This document shows, in pieces, positions 1-11,363 of a stretch of 64,000 nucleotides of DNA. Made by a program: the position numbers and the translations under genes. The first letter of the stretch is position 1. Every line of letters begins with the position of its first letter. The DNA comes from Micrasema longulum (Eukaryota; Arthropoda; Insecta; Trichoptera; Brachycentridae): NCBI GenBank assembly GCA_022494885.1, contig JAGVSM010002760.1, forward strand, positions 28,929 to 92,928, given 5' to 3'. The notes under the pieces are model-generated. The model made no database searches and was not told where the DNA came from. It saw only the letters and a list, made by a program, of their open reading frames with translations.

Positions 1-327
1 AAAACATTGTTGAATGAACTACCTGGTGAAAGAAGAAGTATAAAAATTAGAAAATTGTTTTCCGGCGCTGCCCAGTAGGTGAATTGGTTCAGCCGGATGA
101 ATCTCACCCGCGTGATAAAGGTTTCAGCTCTTTCACTTCACAAAAGACAACAGATGGAAGAAAATGTGGATGTTTAAACATAGGCAGAATGGCAAATGTT
201 AAACATTGTGTAAAGTGGCCACTTAAACCAGCCAATGGCAGATCATAAGCCCTGTAAATGCCTAGACATCCATATTTCCTTCTCAAAAATATTTTCCCAC
301 TCTGTTGCAACAAATTTAAATACAGTT
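1..327 (-). repeat. Family C dispersed repeat, cut by window start
   Basis: This is a minus-strand copy of the family C repeat. It shares the core block (AGGGCTTATGA, GTGGCCACTT, the CATCTGTTG block, the AGAGCTGAAACC block) with copies at 1903, 13815, 40746 and 58033. It also carries the far 3' part (GGGTGAGATTCATC, then a GCAGCGCC block and CTTCTTTCACC), so it shows how far the unit runs beyond the AGAGCTGAAACC block. No coding capacity is seen. The left edge is the window border. Confidence 0.8.
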
Positions 328-1370
328 ATTTATTGTTTAATTTTATAGTTAAAATAGCGTTAACTTTTGTATTTTTTGTTTTAAGGTAGGTATATTCTTT
401 GTATGTAAAAATGCAGTTTATTGCGGTGACGAAACTTAAGATTAATGGTACAACGACAAGGTCCGTATTGTTGGGTGGAGAGGTTTGTTGTGTTATTTGG
501 GGAATTTATTTTCGTAGGAGTGCCTTCCCATTCCCTAACAGAAAAGTATCCGAAAACTCTCTACAAGGAGTCGGAGATACAATTTCAGACTCACGTGATA
601 AGGCTGTAATATGGTACTGAACAGAAACTCGAAAGGTTCAAATCTAATGATGAAAAAAAGAAAATTAAGGAAAGGGTTGGGCTATATTTAAATCAATTTA
701 AAAGGATCAAGCTTTCGAAAAATTTATTGCCTATCCTCGGGATTAAATAAAGAATGTGACTTAATTTTTAAAATACCAGATAATCTGACGGGGATGAAAA
801 TCTCTATTGAATTTCCGGATTCAACGGCATATCTTTAGCTGGTTAAAGTGATCGCTTTACACACTGCATAACATCCACATTTCTATAGATGTTGAAACAT
901 CCATTGCTAAACACAATACAATAGATGCAATAGATAGATAGTAGACAATATAATAGATACGACAAAATTATATTTTCCCTCCTCCGCGCAGCCTCGACCA
1001 CGCAGGATAGAACGCCGCAGATACGAAAGCTCGGCATCGGTTCGCACGTGAGCGCTGAGAAAATGAATAAATGACGGCGATTGTTACGAGCTATTTCACG
1101 AAAAATACTATTAAATATTAAATTTATTAGAATATATCTTGGTATTTCATGAATAGTATAAGAACTGAATTATAAAAATTATTTTTTCGGCCTCCATTTT
1201 GGCTAGGAAAAATATGTAGGAGGGAAGTGCACGTCGCGCAAATTGCTTTTATCACAAGTTCCTGTCCGTATGTGTTCATACGAGGACAACGAAATTGTTC
1301 TGAGGAAATAGTTGGTCCACCTATCTCGGTGGTGATGCTTCATGAACATTTTTTTTCCGACAATTTTTTT
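328..1370. other. Unassigned AT-rich stretch
   Basis: I see no convincing gene or recognised repeat here. The short open frames have no recognisable domain or codon structure. There is a slightly GC-richer patch around 980-1070. Confidence 0.5.
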
Positions 1371-1552
1371 TTTTAAAGAAATATTTGCGTTCTTGTGATA
1401 TATCCAAATATTTAATTTTGAGGGCCATTTTCAGCGAATTGTAAAGAATAACTCACTATTAGAAAATGGAAATCAAGTTAGGGTAGAGTAGGATTCGAAC
1501 CATGGACCTTTGAGCCTTTAGACCGAGACACTAGCCACGGGAACACAACCGG
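1371..1552 (-). mobile_element. SINE-B, tRNA-headed
   Basis: On the minus strand this starts with a tRNA-like head (GGTTGTGTTCCCGTGGCTAG, then a box-B-like GGTTCGAATCC). It continues through a body shared with the other copies (CATTTTCTAATAGTGAG, AAAATGGCCCTCAAAATT, the GAACGCAAATAT block) and ends in an A-rich tail. Copies lie at 7532, 15100, 18510, 27092 and 41362. The head indicates RNA polymerase III ancestry and the element has no coding capacity. The heading is inferred from internal promoter-like boxes. Confidence 0.85.
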
Positions 1553-1733
1553 ATTTGCAACAAAATTGCTGATTAATCGTGGACAATGGTCGAGTCCTGG
1601 GATAAACCAGTTATGTATTGTCCACGTGTACACTTCCTTTGAGAAAAAGACGGCCTCTGAGGTGTTAAGGCTAAGACGCTTTACTCACGCACGGAAAGTT
1701 CTGTGTTATTTTTCAACCTTAGGTGTTGCGCAC

Positions 1734-1775
1734 TGTAATTAACTTCAGTAATTAACTTCAGTAATTAAGCCTCCT
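1734..1775. repeat. 13-bp tandem repeat inside a short hairpin
   Basis: The unit GTAATTAACTTCA occurs twice, followed by a partial third copy. The block is bracketed by GCACTGTAAT on the left and ATTATAGTGC near 1780-1790 on the right, which are nearly inverse. No function is assigned. Confidence 0.6.
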
Positions 1776-1902
1776 GGCCTATTATAGTGCAAAAAACAGT
1801 AATATTTCTGGCCAGTTACAGTTTTAGATAAAATTAACGTAATATAATTGCAGAAAAGTCCATTTTTAAAAAATATTTACCTTGTACATATATGATAAAT
1901 TA

Positions 1903-2431
1903 ACAATATTTTGAGTTTGTCCAAATTTTTGTAGACAAGGACTGGATTCAACTCCCGGGGTGCTATTTATATTATCATATTACAACAGAGATGAAGAACA
2001 TTAATAGAAGGTAATATAGAAGTCTAGGCATCTACAGGGCTTATGACCTGTCAATGGCTGGTTTAAGTTCCCACTTTACACACTGTGTAACATTCACCAT
2101 TCTGCTCATATTTGAACATCTATATTCCTTCAATTCTTTCATCTGTTGGTGTTTGTGAAGATAAAGAGCTGAAACCTGTATTTATGCGGGTGAGATTCAT
2201 CTAATTGAATTTTTCACTTACATACTAGACAACGCCTGAAAATCTTTTTTTACTTAAGAATTGAAGAAATATAGATGTTCGAATATGGGCAGAATGGTAA
2301 ATGTTACACATTGTTTAAAGTGGCCACTTAAACTAGCCATTGACAGCTCATAAGCCCTGTAGATGCCTAGACTTCTATATTACCTTCTCTTAAATGTTCT
2401 TCATCTCTGTTGTAATGTGTTACAATGAAAG
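1903..2431. repeat. Family C foldback (composite of two opposed copies)
   Basis: A plus-oriented family C copy (1903 to about 2245) is followed by a minus-oriented partial copy (about 2256-2431). Together they make an imperfect palindrome. The arms run from the CATATTACAACAGAG end inward to a CAATTCTT/AAGAATTG turn. The loop holds the AGAGCTGAAACC to CAACGCCTGAAAA segment in plus orientation. The locus at 58033-58561 has the same outer ends and nearly the same length, but its loop lies in the other orientation. Confidence 0.75.
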
Positions 2432-3284
2432 CATCCACCCCTTTCCCGAAACTGTTCATAAAGACTTGAGTCTTTCTTCAGTTTCGCATATCAATATCAA
2501 TTTTTTTTTTTTAAACTAATTAAGCGAAAATTTAATATTTCTTTACAATCAAACCGCGAAAATAACAAAACAAATAAACTTTAAAAACTTTCATTGTACC
2601 CCTCACTGCAGTTTTGTCAGTTTGTGATCAATCAAATACACATGGTCAGCACAATCACCCTTTTCTAATTTCCCAGTATTACAGTGGAGGAATACAGTGT
2701 TAGTTCTAAATTGAGACCGCGGCCGTACGCTCCAGATCCCGCATCGGAAAGGAAGAAGAACGTAGTAATACAAACAAATCAATCAAACGACACGAAACCC
2801 AAATACATATAGGAAACATTAGAATAATTTGCCCTATACAACATGCACTCAATCAACAGAAGAAAAACAATACGTATCTATAACAAATCACAGTGGAACA
2901 TCAAATCATTAAGACACTACCGGCAAAATCCTAACACAGATCCTAACACGATCCCTATCGAACTCAGGCGAAATTACTTTTCTTCATAGTACTGATTTCC
3001 TCGCAAAAACCATTTTCCTAATACCAACAGTAGAAACAATCCTATGCAAAGACCTTAATCGTCCTAACAATCTCACAGACCTTAAAGCAGACGAAACGGG
3101 TCCTAGAGCATGGTCGGCGCGTGGTTCTCTTGAGTTAGTCTACTATTTAAATTTGTAATTTACCATTTCCCTTCTATGGGACAAAAACAACACAGACGGA
3201 CAAGAGTTCAGTTCAGACAACCAATGCTAGTACCCAAGTATGCATCCCTTCATCTTAAACTGATTTAGTACTCATGGTAGGCCT
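2432..3284. other. Unassigned stretch
   Basis: Low-copy-looking sequence with no gene I can support. A small palindrome AAGACTTGAGTCTT is present near 2461. A GC-rich patch is present near 2715-2745. Confidence 0.45.
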
Positions 3285-3520
3285 TTACCCAGTTCCTCCC
3301 ATTTTTCTACCCATTCGCTCACAAAATGAAAAAATGCTTTGACGTTAGTTGGATTAGCCAATAAGCTTGGATTCCACATCGGCCTCGTCACCTCTGTCAA
3401 GCCGTTTAGCATGTTTTCCCTTTCAGTATCTAAAATCGGGCAATGCCATAGGATATGTTCAGCCGTCTGTAATGTGTTGTATATCATAAGCAAGGTAAGT
3501 AATAACGCAACTCCCATGTA
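3285..3520 (-). pseudogene. LINE C-terminal zinc-knuckle remnant
   Basis: The minus-strand frame reads QTAEHILWHCPILDTERENM followed by LNGLTE and a tryptophan-rich end. The spacing of E-H, C-P and the R residue matches the Cys/His knuckle after the reverse transcriptase of R1/Jockey-like non-LTR retrotransposons (family knowledge). The preceding CxxC half of the knuckle is missing. Sequence upstream in this frame is not recognisable, so this is a 5'-truncated or eroded relic. The clade is uncertain. Confidence 0.6.
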
Positions 3521-3833
3521 AAAAAATATATATTCTTGGCTTTGATTTCCATTTTTAAACACGGCCCTGAAATGGAAATATTTTTTTATTTATTTCTCAT
3601 TAAACTTGTTTAAATGGTAAAAAAATTATTTTTTTGATTTTTTAAATGTTATTGTTGACAAATAGCTAGAACTTATTTGGCCCACGGATAAAACTCTTAC
3701 TTAGATCAAAAAATAAATAATTAAATTTCAGATCCGTGGAAATTATGTAAGAGCCTCAAATTGAAGAAATAACTGACCATTGTGAAATTGGTCGCAGAGT
3801 CTAAAAGGTTGATGATAGCTGATAAATTTTTGT

Positions 3834-4115
3834 CGGCCTCGTGGTGTAGTGGTTAGCGCATTTGCCCACCATCCAAGAGGTTTTGGGTTTGATTCCCGAC
3901 ATGGTTGACATAAAATATTTATTTTAAAGGGTGTTGTTACATGAATATTTTATAGTGCCTGGAATAGTAAATGAAGCAAAAGACATCTTAGCTTCATCTT
4001 ACCACCATCATCTTACCTTCATGTAACAAAAATAATCAAGATCCACTACGATTGGTGTACCAATGCAGCGTTTTTTGCACCATTATGTGCGGAAAGGTAA
4101 TAATGATGATGATGA
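3834..4115 (+). mobile_element. SINE-A, near full length
   Basis: The tRNA-like head has box A in TGGTGTAGTGGTTAGCGC and box B in GGTTTGATTCC. A central domain follows, then a conserved tail: CTTACCTTCATGTAACAAAAA, ATTGGTGTACCAATGCAG, TGCACCATTATGTGCGGAAA. It finishes in (GAT)n. About a dozen full or partial copies lie in this window. This copy serves as a reference for the order of the parts. Confidence 0.9.
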
Positions 4116-4184
4116 ATATTAAAAGTTTATTTTTATTGTGTTACCACTTTTAAAAAAAAAAAGGTTTTATTTTTAATTTTAACT

Positions 4185-4385
4185 TACTCTAAAACGTTCT
4201 TAAATAATAAATGGTATATTAATATAGTGTATTACTCTTTAAAAAATAAACTAGTGGGTAGTCATATTATTGTTTATTTTAGCATAAAAATGTCTGCCTT
4301 AAAACAGGTTGTACCTAGTTAGGCAGACTAGACATGATCCTGGAAATCTATTACGTAAGTAATACATGTTTATATTACAAATTGT
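4185..4385 (+). repeat. Family G dispersed repeat
   Basis: The block TGTCTGCCTTAAAACAGG, the AGGCAGACTAGACATGATCC segment and about 100 bases upstream are matched on the opposite strand at 53790-53965. That other copy continues into a segment ending in (ATT)n, so the family may be a LINE 3' untranslated end. No coding capacity is seen. Confidence 0.65.
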
Positions 4386-4533
4386 ATTTTTGGCTTGTAA
4401 AATAATATGTTTTTGGCTGACTTAGAACAAGGTTACTTACCCTAGTCCAGGTTACTTCATTTAAATATAATAATTTTACGTGTATATGATAAAAAAAAAA
4501 ACAAAAAAAGGTGTTTTTACTCTAAAATATCGT

Positions 4534-4675
4534 ACAGTCCCTGGACTGGCCATTTAAGCCGTAAAACTAATTATCTTACCTTCATGTAACAAAAATGATC
4601 AAGATAGGCTGCGATTGGTGGATCAATACACTGTCCTATGCACTATTAGGTGCGGAAAGGGAATGATGATGATGT
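4534..4675 (+). mobile_element. SINE-A, 5'-truncated copy
   Basis: Starts in the central domain at AGTCCCTGGACTGG and keeps the tail (CTTACCTTCATGTAACAAAAA, ATGCACTATTAGGTGCGG). It ends in GAATGATGATGATG. The tRNA-like head is absent, as expected for an incomplete reverse-transcription product. Confidence 0.85.
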
Positions 4676-6695
4676 TTTTTTTTTTTGTAGATACCTGTTA
4701 TTGGTTTTATTTTATGTTTTTTAAAAAAAGTAAAGCATTTTTATTACGTTCAACAAAACACGTTAAAAATAAAATGTTGGGTTGGTATAATCGAATTTCA
4801 TAATTTAAAAACCGCAAATCTTTGAGAAAGTTAAAATTATCAAATAAATAAATCTGATTGCGTCGATCGCATCCTTTCTGTTTTCTTAAGATTGTTATTG
4901 TGTTTCGTAAAATAGACAAAAGACGGTAAAATTTTACGAGAAGAAATTTTCTGAAGATATTTTGAAGCCTGATTTTTTAGGATTTTCGCCCTTCCCCTTT
5001 GAGTGGCTACTACCGTGCTCCGGATATCCGGAAGCTCTTGATATCGACAGAATAAAATTACGTTCAACTTTTGCTTTCCTTTCAAATTTTTCCAATTCTT
5101 TAAAGATTAAATATTCTCTTTTTAAATATTCGTGCTTTTATGAAAACAGTCTTATTTGTATACGACAGCATTTTGTAAAGAAACATTTTGATATTATACT
5201 GACGTAAAAGACATTTAAATATCTATCAATCAAAATTGAAAATGAATTTTTTAAATGCCTAAATGTATTTAAACAGAAATAAATTACTCCATTAAGAGGG
5301 GATGATGAAAGTCTAGATTGACAGAAGACACGAAGTTGCTGTTAAATGCGTGTTTATTATATGGCGAATAAATAATGAATTGAGTTATGTCGCGCGAGTA
5401 GTACGGCGATGAGGTGTTAAAGTAACTGTACTTGGACTACATGCTAAAACTGAGTGACTGCGTTGAACTTACTGTTCGGGCTCACTGGGCATTACAACCC
5501 TTTGTTTTCTCTTTATAGGCCACGTTCCTTTGTTCTTCAAATCTCTATGGTAGGCACGATATTTATGTACAACGGGACGATGCTCTCGTCGTTATGTACA
5601 ATACTGTTAGATTTTCATAATGTTACTTTCTTCATCGGTCGTTGATCTATATTTCAGATGAAATGATTGAACATCTGTGTCATCAATCAATGGACTATAA
5701 ACTCCACATATTATATTTATGATCATGCACGTAATGCATGAGTGTGGATTATCCCAATAATGTAAATCGGGATAGACGTATGTGGCGTTTCTTACTTTTT
5801 GTTTACCTCGAGGACCATCATCGGCTTGCCTTAAGTGATTACTGTCCACCATGTAAAGTTCATCATTCTGCTTATTTTTAACATTCTGGTATTTTTAAGC
5901 CATTTATTTTTTTTAATTAATAAAATAAATCAAATACTCTAAACACAAGCTTAATGTTTATAACCACGTTACTAGATTTGGGTATTAAGACTAAGGTATC
6001 AGGTGTAAATGTAAGCTTTCAACTGTTTATATTTTTTACACCCGATAAAAGGTAATTCCGAATACCCGGAACTTGTTTTCATTAAAATTAAAAATAAATT
6101 AGGAATCAAAGAACTCTTAAAAAATAAATGAATATTCGAGATTCCATAACAATAAATATTGTAGATTCTTATTGTTTACCTAAATATTTTTATTCTTTGA
6201 CCATTTACTAAAATTTAAAAAAAACTTGTGCTGGAAAAATGGGAATTGAGTTGTGGTAAAGTGGGATGAGAATCTCAGATATTTTATGAGTCCATAACGA
6301 TTTGCATGTAGGTATGATTCTTCCGAATTATTTCACTACCGGTAAGCAAATGGTGAAAAACATTTTTTTATTTAAAAAAAAAATATTTACAAGAAATTTG
6401 AGGTCAAACAAAGGCATCATGATAAATTTTTCGTTGTGTAATGGGCTTCCAGAGGATGGTAGGGTACCGATGGTGCCTGTCCTGCTGGAAGACGGTCACC
6501 AGCAACACTACCATCAAGTCCGACTTTGGCATATGGGCTATATGACCTGTACAGGTCATAGTAGATATGAGTAGTAGAGAAGGCGATGATGAACCAACCA
6601 GCTAAGAGACGGAAAATTTCTAAAGAAAAACCCTTGTCTTCCAGGTAGTGGGTTTGGCTTGAGATTAACCACTGGCCGAAAAATCCAAGGATCCT
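4676..6695. other. Unassigned stretch
   Basis: About 2 kb without a supportable gene. Open frames of 80-95 codons occur on both strands and overlap each other, with no recognisable domain. The GC-richer block 6430-6690 lies just upstream of the LINE tail at 6700. It may be eroded sequence of that element, but I cannot show it. Confidence 0.4.
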
Positions 6696-6699
6696 CGAA

Positions 6700-6853
6700 A
6701 ACAAAACAAAAACCTACCCAGACGACCCGGTAATCATAAGATTGACTACGTTGGAAGTGAGGAACTGGAGAGGAAGGGCAGCAGATCAGCAAGAGGGGAG
6801 GAGACTTCTGGATACAGCCAAGGCCCACCTAGGATTATCCAGTTTGTAATGAT
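6700..6853 (+). pseudogene. LINE 3' end, RTE-like, with GAT tail
   Basis: One frame reads LTTLEVRNWRGRAADQQEGR and then RLLDTAKAHLGLSSL before a stop. This fits the C-terminal end of RTE-like reverse transcriptases, where a 'NWR..A.DR..WRRLLD.AKAH.GL' pattern closes the protein (family knowledge). The stop is followed at once by AATGATGATGATGA, the same kind of trinucleotide tail as on SINE-A. Upstream reverse transcriptase sequence is not recognisable. It is a short 5'-truncated copy. Confidence 0.65.
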
Positions 6854-7531
6854 GATGATGACATGTAAAGTAATCACATAAATCAGATGACAAGTCATAT
6901 TATCTGTAAATGCTTTTATATGAAAAAATATGTGGTATATGAAAGAAGTTCTGTGTCTTTTAAAATAATGATATGTTATGTGAATGTTGATGAACTTTCT
7001 AAATGCTTATCTTCAGTAATTGTCGAAAAGGATTTAGACATACTGAAAATATTGTTTACAAAAAAATGAAACTTTGTAATTGCCTTTCAAATAAATACTC
7101 TTGTTTGAGAATTATCTTAATACTTATAAGACGAGGGTATTCTAATTAGATTGTTATAGTGACTCCTTTAGAGGTAGTGCTAAGTTACAAAACGTGAGGA
7201 GCGTACCCACACTTTATATTTTTATTTTGATAAATAATTGGGGTAACAAAATAATTTCAAAATCAACATTATTCCGAATTGAGACTTAATTGAGATCTAA
7301 TTGAGACTCTTAAAATTTCAAGAGTCTTAAGACAATTTCAACATCAAGACTCTCGAGTTACTAGCATGCAAATTTCGAAATCAGCATTAGGATTCTTCAT
7401 GCTCTCTAGAAGGTAGAGAAATCGTTGTTAGCATGTTAATAGTAATTTAAAAAATCAACGATGACAAAAACAGATTATAAAATAATGAAAATTTATGGGT
7501 AAATGAGTTATATAAAATGGGTTTTTACAAT
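6854..7531. other. Unassigned stretch with a short repeat cluster
   Basis: No gene is supported. Around 7278-7345 a 12-base motif (ATTGAGAYYTA) occurs three times and adjoins a small hairpin formed by AGACTCTT and AAGAGTCT. Confidence 0.45.
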
Positions 7532-7677
7532 TCACTCAAATATTTCAATTTTGATGCCATTTTCTTGCAGCCGTAAATAGCCCTGTTAGAAAATGGAAAG
7601 ATAGTTGTGGTAGAGCGGGCTTCAAACCTCAGTCACCTTATTCAGAGACCACGATACTACCCTCGGAACCACAACCC
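7532..7677 (-). mobile_element. SINE-B, degenerate copy
   Basis: The minus-strand order is tRNA-like head (GGTTGTGGTTCCGAGGGTAG), box-B-like GGTTTGAAGCC, then CATTTTCTAACAG and AAATTGAAATATTTGAGTG. It is more diverged than the copies at 15100 and 27092. The A-rich terminal part has been lost. Confidence 0.75.
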
Positions 7678-7796
7678 GTCTTCCTCAAAATTGAGAATGA
7701 AATTAATTGCATGAAAAAAAAAACATTATTTTTAAAACTTTATGAACATAACTTTTTTATTGCATCTGACCCTTAATGACAAAGTAATTTTGCAAC

Positions 7797-8150
7797 AACG
7801 TTAGGCCACATGTTGCAAGGCTTGTCAAAACATACTTGGAAACGCTCAAATGGGAAGTTCTACTGCCGTATTTATCGGACGTTACTCCTTCCGATTACCA
7901 CTTGTTCTGATCGATGAATCATGGCCTGGTTGAGCCGCACTTCCATTCTCATGAAGATGCTAAAAAATGGCACGTTTTATTGATTGAAAAGATTAGTCTT
8001 TTGTTTTAGATGGTATCCGTATGCTGCCAGAAAGATGAGAGAAAGTATTTACTAAAAATGGACAATACTTTTAATGTCATGTTATTTATTAATTTTCAAA
8101 AATAAAGGATTATTTTTTACAATAAACGGTGAGACCTTATTTAAGACCCT
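7797..8150 (+). pseudogene. mariner transposase C-terminal relic
   Basis: The frame reads NNVRPHVARLVKTYLETLKW, then LSDVTPSDYHLF. This matches the mariner motifs DNARPHVA and YSPD(L/I)APSDYHLF, whose last aspartate is the third catalytic residue of the DD34D triad (established). The first Asp of DNARPHVA is Asn here, a stop follows HLF, and a frameshift is needed to reach DGIRMLPER and EKVFTKNGQYF. After the frame, CGGTGAGACCTTATTTAAGA resembles a mariner 3' terminal repeat ending near 8150. The N-terminal two thirds of the gene is missing, so this is a dead fragment. Confidence 0.85.
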
Positions 8151-8472
8151 AATAGTTTTGATCCCTGGGATTGGTTTATGGAATTTGCGTTTCCTCTATT
8201 AATTCTGGTCCACGGCGCTTTTTTTTAAACTGACCACATTTTTATTAGCAGTTCATAAATTACTTCTTTAATAAGTCATCCATTATGATTTAAGCCCTCT
8301 ACCGTTTCTTCCTTCCTTTGTTGGTGTGAGATTTTTAAATATTTTTTTTTATTTATTTCAATTAAATGGCTGTTCAAACGCTCTAACTCAAAAACATCAG
8401 ATTTCGGTTATTATTAATAAAATAGTAACTAGTGATTACGCGCCTTAACTGTGCGTCCTTGTAACTTAATAT

Positions 8473-8506
8473 GAATACCAGAAACTTAAAAGGCTCTATG
8501 TGCCAT
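8473..8506 (+). repeat. Left terminal inverted repeat
   Basis: Thirty-four bases starting GAATACCAGAAACTTAAAAGG. They match the reverse complement of 11364-11397 with three mismatches. The outward neighbour is ATAT. Confidence 0.9.
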
Positions 8507-8712
8507 GGACAAAAAAGGAAAGCAGACGGGAAATTAAAAATACACATAATAATTCAAAGAAAACATTATTTTATTTTTATGCCAAATCAACAAAAGAGCA
8601 TATTTTAATGTAGTTTAGTAAAAAATATATAAAAAAGACATATTAAACTAAGTATAAAATCAAAAAAACAAATAATTTAAAAGAAAGTCTCATGTACCGT
8701 TGTTAGTTTCTT

Positions 8713-8763
8713 TTAAAAGGGCCAACGTGCCCTGCTCTCTAAAGCAATAAAGGTGTTAGTGCC
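8713..8763 (+). repeat. Left subterminal motif pair
   Basis: Two degenerate copies of the motif found inside the terminal repeat: TTAAAAGGGCCAACGTGCC and AATAAAGGTGTTAGTGCC. Their reverse complements resemble TGGCACTTACACCTTTT. They could be transposase-binding sites, which is inference. Confidence 0.6.
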
Positions 8764-8870
8764 TTAGTGAGAATAAAGAAATAGGTACATCCACTGTTTC
8801 ATCTATCTATAATAGTGATGTGACGACGATGAAAATTCCCATGGTATTTATAATTCAGTATAATTACTAT

Positions 8871-11164
8871 TTAGCACCCAACATCGTGTATATCTAAAAT
8901 TCTATTATAAAACTGTTTATGTTCTTCCGTGTGCAAGTAAGGTATTAGATTTTTGAGATCTTTTTTCTTATCTTCTGTTATTTTGCTCTTGCAATTCAGC
9001 ATGGGTAAGAAATAATTATCTAAATCCGATAACTTTTTGTTCTTATTCAATAATCTTACAATTTTCCAGGGCTCCATAGAGTTGTGGGTCTCTTTCATTT
9101 TGACAACGAAAGGATTATCACTTACGAATTTCAAGCGATGAGCCTTCGATATCTGCATTGTGGTAGTATTCAAAAATGTTTCGGCAGCCAATTTAAAATC
9201 CATGAAATCATGTGATGTCATTGAAATAACATTAAAAGGCTGCTTGTCACGAGTATTTTTCATCATATCAACAAGATCTGCAGGAACAATGGAATGTGTT
9301 ACTCGTTTCCTTTTTTCGATTAAAGCAAAGTCCCTGTTGCAGCTAAGGAATGAATGCCCGCTCATTAAAAATTTATGCTCTATCGATGTAAAAACTTTTT
9401 ATACACAAGATATGCCCATAAAAATATCATCATTTTATTTTTATTTTGTCCACTACAATTGTCACTCCACATGATGAGATTCTCCTTTCTTATAAAATTA
9501 TTAGAAAACATTTTGTAAATGCAGGATGCTATCGCATTTCCCCCTCTTCCTGTAATAGCTTCATGCCACATAAGCATATACCCATCACCGGTATTTTCGA
9601 TATGCACACCCAAATTGAAATTTGATAATTGTCGCGAATAGTACATGGGCCCATGAGTTAAAGTTGGTGTCAGCAAAACTTGTTGCAAGTCCATGGCGGC
9701 AGTGCATATATTACTACTCGGCATCTGTGATTTTTTATATCAAGTGACATCTGTTTTGTTGCTTTTTCTGCTTTTCGATGGTGTAATTCAAGTTGATTCT
9801 TCAGTATTGTTTTATTAGATGGATCGGCATTTATTTTAGCAACATAGAGGTCGCACGTTGCACATGTATCAGTTCGTTTCTGGCCAAATTTTAAATTCGG
9901 AAACTCCTTTCCAAAAATTTTAGAGTAGAACTTATATGTGACTTTTGACTCCGGAAAAGATATCTTAAATGCTTTAAACAAACGATGTATATTTAAATCT
10001 GGACTTAAGTATTCTTTCTCTGATCTCGCTCGACCATAATGACTTACAAGTCTGGGAAACATATTTACATGTTGTTTAATTTCATCCTCATCTTCGTCTG
10101 AATATTTTCGTTTTTTCTTATTGATGTTTCCTCTTGATTCCAAGTAGGTTGTATGTCCTTGTTTCTTTTATCGAGTAGTACTTGAATCTTTTTTGGAGAA
10201 AGGGAAAAAATGTTCATGAACGTTGCTTTGCACACACCGACAACATTTCCCTTGCCATCTGGAAGCATATAATATGCGGTGCATTGTCGCCTACTTAGAG
10301 CAGGAGATTCATAGGTTCCATGCCTTCTTCTTTTAATTTCTGTCAAATGGATTAATCCCATCAGAAAAGAAGATTGCTTTTCATTGTTTTTTAACGCATA
10401 GAATTCCGTGAACAATGACATCTTTTGTTCGAAAGGTATTTCTTTGCAGTTATAGCTGCATTTGCAGATACACTAAAATAAAAAATGAAGTGAATGAAAG
10501 CAACATAGATAATATAGGTACGCAACCGTGGGCGTATCTTAGGGACTTAGGGTCAATATCTATCACTCAGTAGAAACTAAACTAGAGGAACTAAATGTGG
10601 TGGAGTGTAATAATGATATAGTAATTTCTCCCGGTTGCAATCATTAGGGCGTAACTTATTTTCTGATATGCCGTTAACATAGTTATTTACACATTAATAA
10701 TAATATTTACGAAAATATCCATGAAAATATAATTATTAAGGTTTAATTATCTTTAAACGAATTTATAATAAAAAATATATTTTTAAATTCTTTTTTTGCT
10801 CTCCTAAAAACAAGTAAAAATAAAGTTTCACCCAAATACCTCTGACCGGGAGATTTAAAAAATTGAATTCAATACAAATACTCCATTTAAACTATGTCAT
10901 GGTTGGCAGAAAATTACAGGTTGGCACATCCCTAGCGCATGATGAGTGACATTTTATCTAGTAGAGACAACCGGTGAAGATTTAAAACAATGTACAAACC
11001 TCTTGATTTGGGGGTCGTTTTGCAGGAATCATCTTTCTATTGGATGTAAAATATTCTTGTCCAGAATCTTTTAGCTTCTTTCGGGCCACTTGGGCACTTT
11101 TTTCCCCCTTTTTACGTCTTTTAACGCCACCACTATTCACAGAGACCGGTTCATTGTCAACCAT
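8871..11164 (-). pseudogene. Transposase-like gene (CDxC knuckle, DDE core), two exons
   Basis: Start chosen at the ATG at 11164 (context ATCAAAATGG). Exon 1 (11164-11000) encodes a basic region ending RPPNQE. A GT donor follows at 10999 and an AG acceptor ends at 10473, giving a 527-bp intron. Exon 2 opens with CICKCSYNCKE and continues with RRRHGTYESPALSRR, HYGRARSEKEYLSPDLNI, DTCATCDLYV, MDLQQVL, WSDNCSGQNKN and GHSFLSCNRDFALIEKRKR. It stops at 8871. The Asp of MDLQQ, the Asp of SDNC and the Glu of LIEK would be the catalytic DDE (inference from conservation). Three frameshifts break it: near 10140, near 9720, and at an A/T homopolymer run at 9390-9400. Otherwise the protein is continuous, so decay is recent or these are assembly errors. 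Confidence 0.85.
10473..10999 (-). other. Intron of the transposase-like gene
   Basis: Donor GAG|GTTTGT and acceptor TTATTTTAG|TGTATCTGC join a phase-0 boundary between PPNQE and CICKCSYNC. The intron is AT-rich and has no frame with similarity to the gene. It was inferred from splice signals and from continuity of the family pattern. Confidence 0.75.
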
Positions 11165-11192
11165 TTTGATACAAATAGCATATGACTGGCGA

Positions 11193-11304
11193 TGGCACTT
11201 AACACCTTTTAAAGGAAAACAGATGTTGGTACTTACAACCAACGCCATCTTTAGAATTTTTTATAAAATATTATTTGTACTACAATGGCATTTATACCCT
11301 TCTG
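11193..11304 (-). repeat. Right subterminal motif copies
   Basis: TGGCACTTAACACCTTTTAA (11193-11212) and TGGCATTTATACCCTTCTG (11286-11304) repeat the inner half of the right terminal repeat, TGGCACTTACACCCTTTTAA at 11365-11384. A weaker TTGGTACTTACAACC is at 11226. They lie between the putative gene start and the element end, where a promoter would be. Confidence 0.65.
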
Positions 11305-11363
11305 TAGGACATTGGCCTTGGCACATACTATCCATTTCTTAAATAAAATCATTTTCGTTATTT

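Noticed and set aside
5454..5852. Possible LTR or coding exon around 5450-5850
   Set aside because: Slightly GC-richer with 60-80-codon frames on both strands, but no primer-binding site, no direct repeats and no recognised motif.
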